A stretch of 64,000 nt of DNA from Legionella cincinnatiensis (GCF_900452415.1 NZ_UGNX01000001.1:1922001-1986000); one strand, 5' to 3'. Numbered from the stretch's first letter, positions 16,568 to 25,957 are shown. Notes: generated by a model from the letters alone, not told the origin. Translations and numbers: made by a program.

Positions 16568-18874
16568 ATGAACAAAACATTTAAATTCTTAAGCATAATC
16601 TTTGTTGGACTATTTGTCAGTGCCTATTTGATAATATTTTTTTTACCAAAACCGATGCTATTGGAAGGTACTCGTTTTTCGCGCGCAGTTTATGATGATC
16701 GTCATCAGTTATTAAGATTAACTTTAAGTCAAGACGAGAAATATCGACTTTTTACACCATTATCACAAATCTCAAAACAACTCATTGATGCGACATTGTT
16801 ACAAGAGGATCAGTATTTTTATTGGCATCATGGGGTCAATCCTTGGGCGACCATAAAGGCGATTTGGCAAACTTATGGCGTACAATCGCGCAGAGTTGGC
16901 GCTTCAACGATTACGATGCAAGTTGCACGCATGCATTATGGTTTAAATTCAAAACACATAACAGGGAAATTCATCCAAATTATTCGTGCGATACAAATTG
17001 AAATGCATTATAGCAAAGAGCAAATATTAGAGGCATATTTAAATTTGGCTCCTTATGGTGGCAATATTGAAGGAGTGGGGGCCGCAAGTTTGGTTTATTT
17101 TGGAACTTCAGTAAATAAGATTACTTTACCACAAGCTTTAACCTTGAGCATCATTCCTCAAAACCCAGGAAAAAGAACACCAAACAATAAAGAGTTACGC
17201 AAAATCAGGGCGCATTTATTAGAGCGTTGGCTCTATAAACATCCTGAGGATGTCAATAAAAAGGGAATGTTTGATTTGCCTTTAGTCATGCAAAATATCC
17301 ATACCCTCCCGTTTTACGCACCTCATTTTACGAATACTCTATTACAAGATACATCATTGAAACAACAAAGTATTGATACAACTTTAGATTACCGCACGCA
17401 AATGATTATCGAGCGGATTACACGCCATTACCTTGCGAGAAAAAAAAGTATGGGCGTAAATAATGCGGCAATTTTACTTTTAGACACCCGAGATATGGGG
17501 ATTAAAGGGATGTTGGGCTCCGCTGACTTTTTTAATCAAAGTATTAGTGGCCAAATTAATGGTACAGAAACCAAACGATCACCTGGGTCAACACTTAAGC
17601 CCTTTATTTATGGTTTGGCTTTGGATCAAGGTTTAATTCATCCAGATACTGTTTTAAAAGATGTGCCTCATAGCTTTAATGGCTATAATCCAGAAAATTT
17701 TGATTATGATTTTATGGGACCAATTAAGGCCAAAGATGCATTGGTTCTCAGTCGCAATATTCCTGCAATTTATCTTGCAAGTCAATTGACCAATCCAACG
17801 CTGCATCAATTGTTAGAGAAAGCACAAATAAGTCAACTTCGCTCAGAATCTTTCTACGGCCTTTCTTTAAGCTTAGGTGGTGTTGAGTTAACCATGAAGG
17901 AATTGGTTGGGTTATACGCCATGTTAGTGAATGATGGTTTTTGGTATCCCATTCGTAGTATTAAAGATGAAGTAAAACCTAAAGGTATTCGTGTATTAAG
18001 TCCTGAAGCAAGTTACCTTGTATTAGATATGCTAAAAAACACGCCACAATTGGATTATCTCCCTCGAGGAGGAACACAGTTACCCGTTGCTTGGAAAACT
18101 GGAACATCATCAGGTTATCGTGATGCTTGGGCAATTGGTGTATTTGGTCCTTATGTTTTAGCGGTATGGATAGGAAACTTTGACAATAAAGCCAATCCTG
18201 CGTTTATTGGTAAAGATATTGCTGCTCCATTGTTCTTTGAACTTATTGACGCATTAAAACAAGAGCGAGGGCCCGTTCGAGCATTAGATAAAGATCCAGA
18301 ACAAATGAATCTGAAAAAAATAGAAATCTGTAAAGCTTCTGGAATGTTACCAACACGCTATTGCCAAGATACTGAATGGGGCTGGTTTATTCCAGGAAAA
18401 TCACCTATAAAGACCGATACAATTTATCGAGAAGTTGCCATTAATAGCAAAACAGGTTTACGAACATGTCATATTGATGCAGATACACGTTTCGAAATTT
18501 TCGAATTTTGGCCCTCTGATTTACTCAATATTTTTAAGAAAGCTGGAATACAAAGACACTCGCCGCCTTTTTTTGAACCTGATTGTGCATTATCAGGAAA
18601 TGCGAGTATTAATCCACATATAACTTCTCCTCAAAATGGAATTACTTATGTTATTCGGGCTGACTCTCAGCAAAATAATACTATTCCCCTTACTGCTGTG
18701 ACGGATGCAGGAGTTGCTTATGTATATTGGTTTATCAATGAAACATTCATTGCAAAAACGAAAGCAGGTGAGTCTTATCTCTGGAGTGCTAAGCCTGGTA
18801 AATTTGTGGTTCGAGCAGTCGATAATCATGGCCAATCTGCTGCTCGCGATATTACTGTTCAATTAGACAGTTAA
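16568..18874 (+). CDS. pbpC: Penicillin-binding protein 1C
   Basis: 768 residues. An N-terminal signal anchor (residues 5-27) is followed by a GT51 glycosyltransferase domain: the catalytic Glu lies in LLQEDQYFYWHHG (E80), then GASTITMQVAR. The transpeptidase domain has SPGSTLK (S341, K344), SRN for the SxN motif, and KTGT at 510-513. The C-terminal 90 or so residues form the BiPBP_C beta domain typical of PBP1C. It polymerises and cross-links peptidoglycan in the periplasm. The divergent A2M partner supports the identification. All catalytic motifs are intact. Confidence 0.95.
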   Translation: MNKTFKFLSIIFVGLFVSAYLIIFFLPKPMLLEGTRFSRAVYDDRHQLLRLTLSQDEKYRLFTPLSQISKQLIDATLLQEDQYFYWHHGVNPWATIKAIWQTYGVQSRRVGASTITMQVARMHYGLNSKHITGKFIQIIRAIQIEMHYSKEQILEAYLNLAPYGGNIEGVGAASLVYFGTSVNKITLPQALTLSIIPQNPGKRTPNNKELRKIRAHLLERWLYKHPEDVNKKGMFDLPLVMQNIHTLPFYAPHFTNTLLQDTSLKQQSIDTTLDYRTQMIIERITRHYLARKKSMGVNNAAILLLDTRDMGIKGMLGSADFFNQSISGQINGTETKRSPGSTLKPFIYGLALDQGLIHPDTVLKDVPHSFNGYNPENFDYDFMGPIKAKDALVLSRNIPAIYLASQLTNPTLHQLLEKAQISQLRSESFYGLSLSLGGVELTMKELVGLYAMLVNDGFWYPIRSIKDEVKPKGIRVLSPEASYLVLDMLKNTPQLDYLPRGGTQLPVAWKTGTSSGYRDAWAIGVFGPYVLAVWIGNFDNKANPAFIGKDIAAPLFFELIDALKQERGPVRALDKDPEQMNLKKIEICKASGMLPTRYCQDTEWGWFIPGKSPIKTDTIYREVAINSKTGLRTCHIDADTRFEIFEFWPSDLLNIFKKAGIQRHSPPFFEPDCALSGNASINPHITSPQNGITYVIRADSQQNNTIPLTAVTDAGVAYVYWFINETFIAKTKAGESYLWSAKPGKFVVRAVDNHGQSAARDITVQLDS

Positions 18875-18939
18875 AAAATATTCTATATAGATGTTAAAAT
18901 TATCGAGATGAGCGCTATTAAATCCAAGAGATTTCTTTT

Positions 18940-20043
18940 TTAATTACAGTATATTTTTAATATCATGGCTTCCAGGGTTAAGCCTGGCCCAAATGCACAA
19001 CTAAAAATATTTTGATTATCGTTTTTAATCTCTAATTTATCCCAAATTTTTTTCAAAACAAATAATACGGTTGCAGAAGACATATTTCCATAGTTTCTTA
19101 ATACTTCATAAGCATGTTCATTCTTTTGAGTAGGGATGTTTAATGTTGCTTCACATGCCTGCAGAATTTTAATACCGCCAGGATGAATTGCATAATGATG
19201 AATATCATCAAAGGAATAATGTGATTGTTGCAATAGTTTTTTAGTAAACATAAAGATCCCTGATTTAATCGCCTCAGGTACATAAGAGCTCAATACAATA
19301 TCAAATCCATAGTCAGCAATACTCCATGCCATATCGTGATGAGTTTGTGGCACCAGATCACAATAAAATGATTGAATACAGAAATGCTTATCTAAGTTAG
19401 AATGATTTTGAATCAAAACAGATGCCGCGCCATCAGCAAAAAGAGCATTTGAAACCATGTTTTCTAGGTTAAAATTATTTTGAAAGTGAATACTGCATAA
19501 CTCAACACATACTAATAATACATTGGCGTTTTGTTCTGCTTGGCAAAATGCATTAGCTACTTTTAAACCATTAAACGCTCCATAGCATCCCATAAAATTA
19601 ATTGCTGTGCGCTTTACAGAGGGAGCCAAATTAAGCTTTTGAACAATTTCAATATCAATCCCAGGTGCATACATGCCAGTACAACTTACTGTGATTAAAT
19701 GCGTGATATTTTTTTTATCAAATGCAATCGAATTTAGGCAATTTTCAATAGCTGCCATGGACAAATGAAGTGCATTTTGTTTATATAAGTGCATTCGTTG
19801 TGCTGTGGAAGGAAAAGTATCTTTAGGATCATTGGGGAAAAATTCGAACTCTCCAGGCAACTTGCAATAATCGCTTAAGATGCTATATCGAGTGTTGATT
19901 CCTGAGGATTTATAAATTTTTTTTAATATTCTTTCTTGGCTCTCATCAAGATGAAATGCGTCTACAATCAGTTTAGCAACTTCCACTTGCGTGCGTTTAA
20001 AAGGTGGATTTGCTATGCCAATGGCGGTAATTTTTGATTGCAT
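18940..20043 (-). CDS. Type III polyketide synthase (chalcone/stilbene synthase family)
   Basis: 367 residues, a normal length. The catalytic triad is visible: C153 in FMGCYGAF, H287 in YAIHPGG, and N320 in YGNMSSA. Such enzymes extend an acyl-CoA starter with malonyl-CoA and cyclise the chain to pyrones, resorcinols or phloroglucinols. It diverges from a methyltransferase and an FAD oxidoreductase, a combination found in bacterial alkylpyrone or quinone-like pathways, so the product is likely tailored by methylation and oxidation. AAGGA precedes the ATG. The starter unit and product cannot be read from the sequence. Confidence 0.92.
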   Translation of the reverse strand: MQSKITAIGIANPPFKRTQVEVAKLIVDAFHLDESQERILKKIYKSSGINTRYSILSDYCKLPGEFEFFPNDPKDTFPSTAQRMHLYKQNALHLSMAAIENCLNSIAFDKKNITHLITVSCTGMYAPGIDIEIVQKLNLAPSVKRTAINFMGCYGAFNGLKVANAFCQAEQNANVLLVCVELCSIHFQNNFNLENMVSNALFADGAASVLIQNHSNLDKHFCIQSFYCDLVPQTHHDMAWSIADYGFDIVLSSYVPEAIKSGIFMFTKKLLQQSHYSFDDIHHYAIHPGGIKILQACEATLNIPTQKNEHAYEVLRNYGNMSSATVLFVLKKIWDKLEIKNDNQNIFSCAFGPGLTLEAMILKIYCN

Positions 20044-20167
20044 TTTTTCCTTTTTAAATAGTCCCTTAAGAGAAATAAATTTATACCATAAATTTTAGGA
20101 AAGAAGAGTAATTGCAGTATTTATTTATTTATTGCAAAATAAAAATTTGCTTGTTGTTAAAAAGGAT

Positions 20168-20872
20168 ATGACTCAACTTACAAAACGATCAAAAGAAAAA
20201 GAATTAATTGATCTAGGCCCAGACTATTATACGCCGCAGGAATACATCCAGTCATTAAAAAAGCTTTTTAAAATTAATCAATTAATGGGTATTTTTAAAC
20301 ATACCGTCCATTTGCTAAAACAATTTCCTCCCAATGCGGTACTAGTTGATGTTGGTTGTGGCGGCGGATTATTTTTGATAAGTCTGGGTAAATATTATCC
20401 TAATATGCGTTTATTAGGTTTAGATGTCTCTAAAGAAGCTATTCAATTAGCTCAAGATGAATTGCAAAATTGTCAGCAACTCAATAGAACAATTTCTATT
20501 GAGTTTCAATTACAGCATCAACCCAAATTAGAATTAACACCAAATAGTGTAGATATCATATTAATCAATTTAGTTTGTCACCATTTAGATGATGAAGAGT
20601 TAGTTCATTTTTTACTTAAAGCCAATAATACAGCTCGTCATGCTGTCATAATCAATGATCTGCAGCGAAATTTTTTCGCTTATTGGTTTTACAAAATCAT
20701 CAGTCCATTACTCTTTAATAATCGTTTAATTACTCATGATGGGCTTATTTCGATTCAGAAAGGTTTTACTCGAAAAGAACTAAAAACTTTATTGAAGCAG
20801 GCAAATATTAATAATTACCGTATAAAATGGCACTTCCCATTTTGGTGGAGTATTCTTATCTTAAAAGAGTAA
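20168..20872 (+). CDS. SAM-dependent methyltransferase, polyketide tailoring candidate
   Basis: About 234 residues from the ATG at 20168; an in-frame TTG start 36 nt upstream is possible and neither has a strong ribosome site. Motif I reads VLVDVGCGGGLFL, followed by an acidic residue at the end of strand 2 (LLGLDVS) and a post-core INLVCHHLDDEE segment, all class I Rossmann methyltransferase features. It ends 12 nt before the FAD oxidoreductase gene and diverges from the type III PKS, so methylation of the polyketide product is the likely job. Confidence 0.85.
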   Translation: MTQLTKRSKEKELIDLGPDYYTPQEYIQSLKKLFKINQLMGIFKHTVHLLKQFPPNAVLVDVGCGGGLFLISLGKYYPNMRLLGLDVSKEAIQLAQDELQNCQQLNRTISIEFQLQHQPKLELTPNSVDIILINLVCHHLDDEELVHFLLKANNTARHAVIINDLQRNFFAYWFYKIISPLLFNNRLITHDGLISIQKGFTRKELKTLLKQANINNYRIKWHFPFWWSILILKE

Positions 20873-20884
20873 GGATTAAAATCG

Positions 20885-22090
20885 ATGACATTGGATGTGC
20901 TGATTATCGGAGGAGGGCCGGCTGGTGCTACGGTTGCTATTTTGCTTGCCGAAGCGGGGTGGTCAGTAGGCTTAATTGAAAAGAAAGAATTTCCACGTAA
21001 AAAAGTTTGCGGCGAATTCATCTCTGCCACGAGTTTGCCACTTTTACAAATATTAGGATTGGAAAAGTTCTACTTTGAAAAAGGGGGACCTGAGATTACC
21101 CAGGTAGGTCTGTATGCTGGTGATGTAATTTTGACAGCTAATATGCCACACTTGAGTTCCGCAACAAACCCATATGGAAGAGCACTTGGACGTGAATATT
21201 TAGACACTGCATTAGTTAATAAGGCTAAGTTTAATGGTGTCAATATTTGGCAACCTTGTGAAGCAACACATATACAGCATAAAAATGGCTTATTTTTTTG
21301 TACTATTAAAAAAGAAGATAGAACGTCTGAGATTATTTGTTCTGTGCACGTTGTTATAGCTTATGGTTCTTGGGGTAAACCCATTAATTCTTCAGATCCT
21401 AAAATACATAAGGCATCCGATCTCTTAGCATTTAAAGCACATTTCAAAAATTGCAGTTTGCCAACGAATTTGATGCCTTTATTAGCTTTCCCTGGAGGAT
21501 ATGGCGGCGTTGTGCATAGTACCCCACAACACGTCGCTCTTTCATGCTGTATTCGACGAGATATGTTGAAAAATTTGCGGCTGAAATCTCCTGATTTACC
21601 CGCAGGTGAAGTAGTGTTTCAGTACATTAAAGCCCATTGTCGTGGGGTTCGTGAGGTATTTGACCACGCCCAGAATGAAGGAAAATGGCTGGCTGCCGGT
21701 CCAATTCAGCCCGGTATTCGAAGCTGTTATAAAAATGGTATTTTTTTTGTGGGTAACATTGCTGGGGAAGCTCATCCTGTTGTAGCTGAGGGAATTAGTA
21801 TGGCAATGCAATCCGCATGGCTACTTTCACAAAGTTTGCTTCAATTTAATCTCAAACAGAATAAAAATCAGAATGATGCCGGCAAATATTATACACAGCA
21901 ATGGCGTAAATATTTTGCTCATCGAATCCATGCTTCTGCTTTTTTTGCACATATGGTAATGATAAAGCCTTGGGGTAGGGCATTGTTGCTGCCTATCGTG
22001 CAACAGTTTCCTGCTCTTTTAACCTTAGGGGCAAAATTCAGTGGTAAAATACAACAAGTTGTACCCACTAATAATCGTAATAATATTTAA
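20885..22090 (+). CDS. FAD-dependent oxidoreductase (geranylgeranyl reductase/halogenase-like group)
   Basis: 401 residues. The N-terminal dinucleotide fold VLIIGGGPAGATVA is followed by an acidic strand-2 end (LIEKKEFPRKKVCGE, with the KxCGE motif of the geranylgeranyl reductase-like group). A second FAD contact GNIAGEAHPVVAEGISMAM lies at about residues 290-310. It probably forms one transcript with the upstream methyltransferase (12-nt gap). In homologous loci such enzymes hydroxylate or otherwise oxidise the aromatic polyketide. A 31-nt segment of this gene reappears downstream at 23451-23481. Confidence 0.88.
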   Translation: MTLDVLIIGGGPAGATVAILLAEAGWSVGLIEKKEFPRKKVCGEFISATSLPLLQILGLEKFYFEKGGPEITQVGLYAGDVILTANMPHLSSATNPYGRALGREYLDTALVNKAKFNGVNIWQPCEATHIQHKNGLFFCTIKKEDRTSEIICSVHVVIAYGSWGKPINSSDPKIHKASDLLAFKAHFKNCSLPTNLMPLLAFPGGYGGVVHSTPQHVALSCCIRRDMLKNLRLKSPDLPAGEVVFQYIKAHCRGVREVFDHAQNEGKWLAAGPIQPGIRSCYKNGIFFVGNIAGEAHPVVAEGISMAMQSAWLLSQSLLQFNLKQNKNQNDAGKYYTQQWRKYFAHRIHASAFFAHMVMIKPWGRALLLPIVQQFPALLTLGAKFSGKIQQVVPTNNRNNI

Positions 22091-22388
22091 ATAAGAATTA
22101 TTCTATTTCAGAAAAGTTGAATCTTAAAAAAGACATACGTAGGCGGGGTGGGGATGAATTGTCAACCTGCCATAACTGGCTTTAGAGTACCTTTCGTTCC
22201 ATTACGTGTCACACCCCAAACAAAGCTCTTCCGCGCATTATTGCATTGATCAAAACAGAATGGACTAAACTGTATCGTTTTGAGCTAAAAAATAAAATCC
22301 CAAGATGATCATTTGTTGAGCATTATGTAAATATAAACTACAATTACTTATATGAATATCGAGGGAAAGTATTCCTTATAAGGTAAAT

Positions 22389-23351
22389 ATGTTTGAGCAT
22401 CTTTTTAGTTTTTTCAAAAATAATGATAGTAAAAATGATGAATTATCAAAATATCTAAAGGCAAAATATTTTGAAGAATTATGTAGAGATAATATTTGGA
22501 CTTCTGGAACCCCGAAAATTGGACAAATTGGTCCATACACCTTAATAAATAATGGGGGAGAAATTTTCTTTGAACATGAGGGACTACGTAATTTAGAAAA
22601 AAAAGAGTATATAAAAAAGAGTGGTGAGTTGAATTGCAATTGGAAAGCAAGAATTACTATAAACAAGGAGGAATTATTTAAAGCCTATGAAATAATAATG
22701 CCCATCATTTTAAAGTACTCGAAAGAATTCCCATCTTTTAAGATACAAAATATTTTTCGTCACACTAGAAAAATAGAAGAACTTAACATGGAAATAAAGC
22801 ATACCCAAAAAAATCCCCATAAAGAAGTGAAAGTTAATGATGAGGGTAAAATTGTTACTTTAAGTGGACATAATTTAGAAACTTACTATCAAAAATGCAT
22901 TGAATCCATTAACCGTTTAAATGAAGGTCTGCAATTCACCGTTTACATAACCCCTGGTAACGAAAAGAAAGTAAATTTTCTTCTTGCCAAGATAGAAAAG
23001 GCTATTAAGCAAAACAAAATTAGGCAAGGGGCTATTCATAAAAGTGATTTACAATTAGGAGAATATACTTCCGTTCGCCATCCTGGAAAAAAATATACTT
23101 ATGGTATTTCAGCTGAGTCTTTTAACCCTGATGGTGTGCCTAATCCCTTTTTAAGCATCAAACGGATAAAATATAAACTTAATAAAAGACAAAATAAAAA
23201 AAACTATAAGGAGCATTCTAATACATTCGGCGATGAGTTATTCAGCGATAAGCAGACATTCAGCGAAACTTTTTTTCAACATAACACTCAAAACACTCAA
23301 GAAGACTCTAAGAAAAACAACCCATCTAATGATATTAATCTAATAAAATAG
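22389..23351 (+). CDS. Unknown protein with possible SpvC/OspF-like (phosphothreonine lyase) fold
   Basis: 320 residues, with AAGG 5-6 nt before the ATG; very A+T-rich. Compared from memory with Salmonella SpvC, the order of conserved segments matches: ARITINKEELFKAYE (SpvC FHISVLRD..QAFQAL), FPSFKIQN (DKWKVTDME, which carries the catalytic Lys), GLQFTVYITP (GAQFTLYIKP), AIKQNKIRQGAIHKSD (LSENGVISGQCPESD), and YTSVRHPG (YLSYRNEL). The catalytic His of SpvC appears replaced by Arg while the Lys is kept. So either a divergent or inactive lyase, or only a shared fold (HopA1-like families look similar). The C-terminal 60 residues are polar and disordered, ending in Asn/Lys/Ser-rich sequence. The gene sits between the FAD oxidoreductase and a small duplicate of it, which suggests insertion. 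Confidence 0.5.
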   Translation: MFEHLFSFFKNNDSKNDELSKYLKAKYFEELCRDNIWTSGTPKIGQIGPYTLINNGGEIFFEHEGLRNLEKKEYIKKSGELNCNWKARITINKEELFKAYEIIMPIILKYSKEFPSFKIQNIFRHTRKIEELNMEIKHTQKNPHKEVKVNDEGKIVTLSGHNLETYYQKCIESINRLNEGLQFTVYITPGNEKKVNFLLAKIEKAIKQNKIRQGAIHKSDLQLGEYTSVRHPGKKYTYGISAESFNPDGVPNPFLSIKRIKYKLNKRQNKKNYKEHSNTFGDELFSDKQTFSETFFQHNTQNTQEDSKKNNPSNDINLIK

Positions 23352-23368
23352 GGGTCTAGGCGCTAATC

Positions 23369-23382
23369 CCAGAAATTTCTGG
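23369..23382. terminator. Perfect 14-bp palindrome downstream of the SpvC-like gene
   Basis: CCAGAAATTTCTGG is a loop-less palindrome 18 nt after the stop codon, followed by an A/T-rich stretch without a clean T-run. It could be a weak terminator or a protein-binding site. Confidence 0.3.
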
Positions 23383-23450
23383 AATAATTCTTATTACTTT
23401 GTTGTAATGATAATAGGTATTTAAATTCTTCTTGCAATCTGATTTGAATC

Positions 23451-23481
23451 GGTAAATATTATGCACAGCAATGGCGTAAAT
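23451..23481 (+). pseudogene. Remnant of FAD oxidoreductase gene (31-bp duplicate)
   Basis: Positions 23451-23481 repeat 21881-21911 with 2 mismatches in 31. In the intact gene this encodes the GKYYTQQWRK segment. Sequence on either side has lost similarity. It is best explained as the decayed 3' part of a second copy of the FAD gene left beyond an inserted gene. Confidence 0.6.
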
Positions 23482-23521
23482 CGATTTTATGCCTTTTGAA
23501 ATACTCGGCCCCTAGATGTGA

Positions 23522-23938
23522 TTATCCCATCAATGTGATGAGCAGATGCCGCTGTTGTGGCGTATAACGATGCTCATACAAATAGATCCCTTGCCAACTT
23601 CCTAATGCGAGTTTCTTATTTTGTATAGGGATGCTCAGACTTGTTTGAGTTAATATGGTTCGGATATGAGCTGGCATATCATCTTTACCTTCTACAGTAT
23701 GCTTAAATAAGGGATCACCATCTGGGATAAGTTTCTGCAGAAAGTTTTCTAAATCTTCGCGTACTTGTGCATCATAGTTTTCGCATATCATTAATGACGC
23801 ACTTGTATGCTGTAAAAATAAGTGGCATAGTCCGTTTTGAGAAGAAAAATTTGCGCCTATGAGATTGATTTTATCCGTGATATCAAAAGTACCTCGACCA
23901 GTTGTATTCAGTATCAGTGTATGTTGTTCTAAGTGCAT
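23522..23938 (-). CDS. YjbQ family protein (secondary thiamine-phosphate synthase family, UPF0047)
   Basis: 138 residues covering the whole family. Diagnostic segments are FLQHTSASLMICENYD, the histidine-containing EGKDDMPAHI, and the C-terminal LGSWQGIYLYEHR. Members are small cytosolic proteins, some with weak thiamine-phosphate synthase activity; the physiological role is unsettled. Transcribed alone, divergent from the dipeptidase gene. Confidence 0.92.
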   Translation of the reverse strand: MHLEQHTLILNTTGRGTFDITDKINLIGANFSSQNGLCHLFLQHTSASLMICENYDAQVREDLENFLQKLIPDGDPLFKHTVEGKDDMPAHIRTILTQTSLSIPIQNKKLALGSWQGIYLYEHRYTPQQRHLLITLMG

Positions 23939-24030
23939 TCTCGTTCTACTCTCTAGAAAATTTTTTTCCTTGAATGATTGTACTATTCCATTTCATAATT
24001 GTGTATTTTTTTTAATTCAATTAATTCATC

Positions 24031-24813
24031 ATGAAACAACAGAAGAGAAAAATGAAAGTTGGTGCAATAAAATATATGACAGTAAGTGTGCTATGGGGAA
24101 TTATGATGTCGAGTCATGCTGATCAAAACAAATTTTTATTAATTGCCGATCCCAAAATACTCGCTATCCCCATCATAGATAACCATGAAAGGATGATTGA
24201 TTTAAAAAAACAGCATGAAATTGCTTACGGTCCTTCGCCTGAAATTCCGAATAATAGCGACTATACAAAACTAAGAAAAACAGTTTATGAGAAACTAAAA
24301 CAAGCACAAGCATTATTGCCCCAAGGATTACGTTTTCGTTTGTATGAGGGATATCGGAGCTTAAAATTGCAAGAAATGTTATTCGATGCACGATATGCAA
24401 AAGTTAAAGCACAACACCCATCCTGGTCTCCTGCGCAGTTGTTTCATGAAACTACCAAATTGGTTTCACCGGTATTTAATTTGGATTCTTCAAAAAATAT
24501 TCCACCGCATTCAACAGGTGGTGCTATTGATGTCTATTTAATTAATGACAAAGGTGAGGAAGTGGATATGGGCATTCATCCTAAAGATTGGATGAGCGAT
24601 TTACATGGCACATTATCATTAACAAATTCTGATGTTATTTCAAAAGAAGCAAAACATTACCGACATATTATGAGTGACGTATTAAGTCGTGTAGGTTTTG
24701 TCAATTATCCCACCGAATATTGGCATTGGTCTTATGGTGATCGTTATTGGGCTTACAACTACCATAAATCTCATGCAATCTACAGTAGTTATACTGCAAA
24801 GGAAAACAAATAA
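24031..24813 (+). CDS. Periplasmic D-Ala-D-Ala dipeptidase (VanX/DdpX family)
   Basis: 260 residues with an N-terminal signal sequence ending around the SSHA/D junction. A start at the ATG at 24052 is equally possible and has AGAG just upstream. The zinc site is visible: PPHSTGGAIDVYL supplies the SxHxxGxAxD His and Asp, and EYWHWSYGDRYWA supplies the catalytic Glu and the third zinc His. LRFRLYEGYRS holds the conserved Arg. The enzyme hydrolyses D-alanyl-D-alanine; with a signal peptide it is more likely for peptidoglycan dipeptide salvage than for glycopeptide resistance. No VanR/S/H/A partners are near. Confidence 0.92.
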   Translation: MKQQKRKMKVGAIKYMTVSVLWGIMMSSHADQNKFLLIADPKILAIPIIDNHERMIDLKKQHEIAYGPSPEIPNNSDYTKLRKTVYEKLKQAQALLPQGLRFRLYEGYRSLKLQEMLFDARYAKVKAQHPSWSPAQLFHETTKLVSPVFNLDSSKNIPPHSTGGAIDVYLINDKGEEVDMGIHPKDWMSDLHGTLSLTNSDVISKEAKHYRHIMSDVLSRVGFVNYPTEYWHWSYGDRYWAYNYHKSHAIYSSYTAKENK

Positions 24814-25014
24814 ATTAAGAGGCATTAGTGAATATGTTCTCATTCAATATGATGCGCCTGTTTGTTGGAGTCTGTAACTTGCATGGCTACAACTGGCTCC
24901 ATTTACTTACCACATAAAAAGCATTTTCAAGGAATGAGAAGAATTTTTTGATGATTTTATTTTTTATCAGTTCGACTTATAATGACGCAAAAATCCCAGT
25001 ATATTTTTGCTTCC

Positions 25015-25326
25015 TCAAAGTTCATAATCAAAAACAATAGGGGAGTTGATGCCATTAACTAAATTAGGTAATATTTTATTAGTTGCGTAATTAATATGAG
25101 CAGGATGATTTAAATATATTTCTCTATCTTCTGCAGTAAGAAACTCCATAACAAATCCAAATAAATATCCTCTGTCTAAATTCTCTGGGCTGTTATTTTT
25201 TCCACAACTAAAAGATTGTATTTCTGGGATTATTTCTATTAATGCTCCTAGCCCTTTTAGTAACTCCAAGCATTCATTATCATTAAGTTCATCTTTAAAA
25301 GGTAAAAGAACAATATGCCTTATCAT
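25015..25326 (-). CDS. Dabb family protein (stress-responsive alpha/beta barrel)
   Basis: 103 residues. It starts with MIRHIVLLPFK, the typical first strand of dimeric alpha/beta-barrel (Dabb) proteins, and continues with GYLFGFVMEF and YLNHPAHINY, the hallmark strand and His-Pro-x-His helix. Function is unknown for most bacterial members. Monocistronic. Confidence 0.85.
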   Translation of the reverse strand: MIRHIVLLPFKDELNDNECLELLKGLGALIEIIPEIQSFSCGKNNSPENLDRGYLFGFVMEFLTAEDREIYLNHPAHINYATNKILPNLVNGINSPIVFDYEL

Positions 25327-25537
25327 TTAAGTGGTCCTTTAGTTTATTGCATTGGATAAATTTTAAATTAATTTCTGAGAAAAGGGTAGCGTTCCTGAAT
25401 TTGATTAATTTAAACGTATTGTTGCTAAACGAAGGCACAGATAAAAAAATTAAACTCACTGCCGCGAAAAAAGTTAGGCTATGCAACACCCAATGAAATT
25501 TTTAACAAGGGTAATAATTTAAGGATTTAATTTAATT

Positions 25538-25957
25538 TTATAAATCTTCTTCAATAGCATTCAAACCTGCTTGTCCACAAATACCATCTAGCTCTGGATT
25601 AGCGCCACTGATTCCAATTGCACCAATATGTTGACCGTCTTTAGTAATGATAGGAAGGCCGCCCTCAAGTAGAACGATGCCAGGGACACTAAGATATGGG
25701 CCGTTATCGATATTTTTATTTCTATCTGCAAGTACTTTCGTTGAAACAGGTATGCTTGCTGAAGTCATAGCTTTAAGTTGAGACATTCTAACACTAACAA
25801 AGTTATTATTATCCATACGGCGGTAATATTTGAGATTTCCATGAGCATCCATAATAGCAATTGCTATACACACTTTATTTTCTATGGCTGTCTTTTCTGC
25901 GGCATCAGCCATTTTTTTTGCCATTTGCAATGATAATGCTTTAATCTCTAATGTCAT
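25538..25957 (-). CDS. GlcG/HbpS family heme-binding-like protein
   Basis: 139 residues spanning the whole family. The visible features are IAIMDAHGNLKYYRRMDN, the SASIPVSTK segment, GGLPIITKDGQHIGAIGISGA, and a C-terminal helix with GLNAIEEDL. HbpS senses heme in Streptomyces; GlcG sits in glycolate operons. No glycolate genes are adjacent, so the substrate is unknown. No signal peptide. Confidence 0.88.
   Translation of the reverse strand: MTLEIKALSLQMAKKMADAAEKTAIENKVCIAIAIMDAHGNLKYYRRMDNNNFVSVRMSQLKAMTSASIPVSTKVLADRNKNIDNGPYLSVPGIVLLEGGLPIITKDGQHIGAIGISGANPELDGICGQAGLNAIEEDL

Noticed and set aside
24031-24813. Vancomycin-resistance vanX
   Set aside because: The catalytic motifs fit, but the protein is exported and no other van genes are present, so a wall-salvage dipeptidase is the better reading.
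25295-25489. 64-codon ORF with a signal-peptide-like start on the minus strand
   Set aside because: It overlaps the Dabb gene start in another frame, has no ribosome site and ends in low-complexity sequence.
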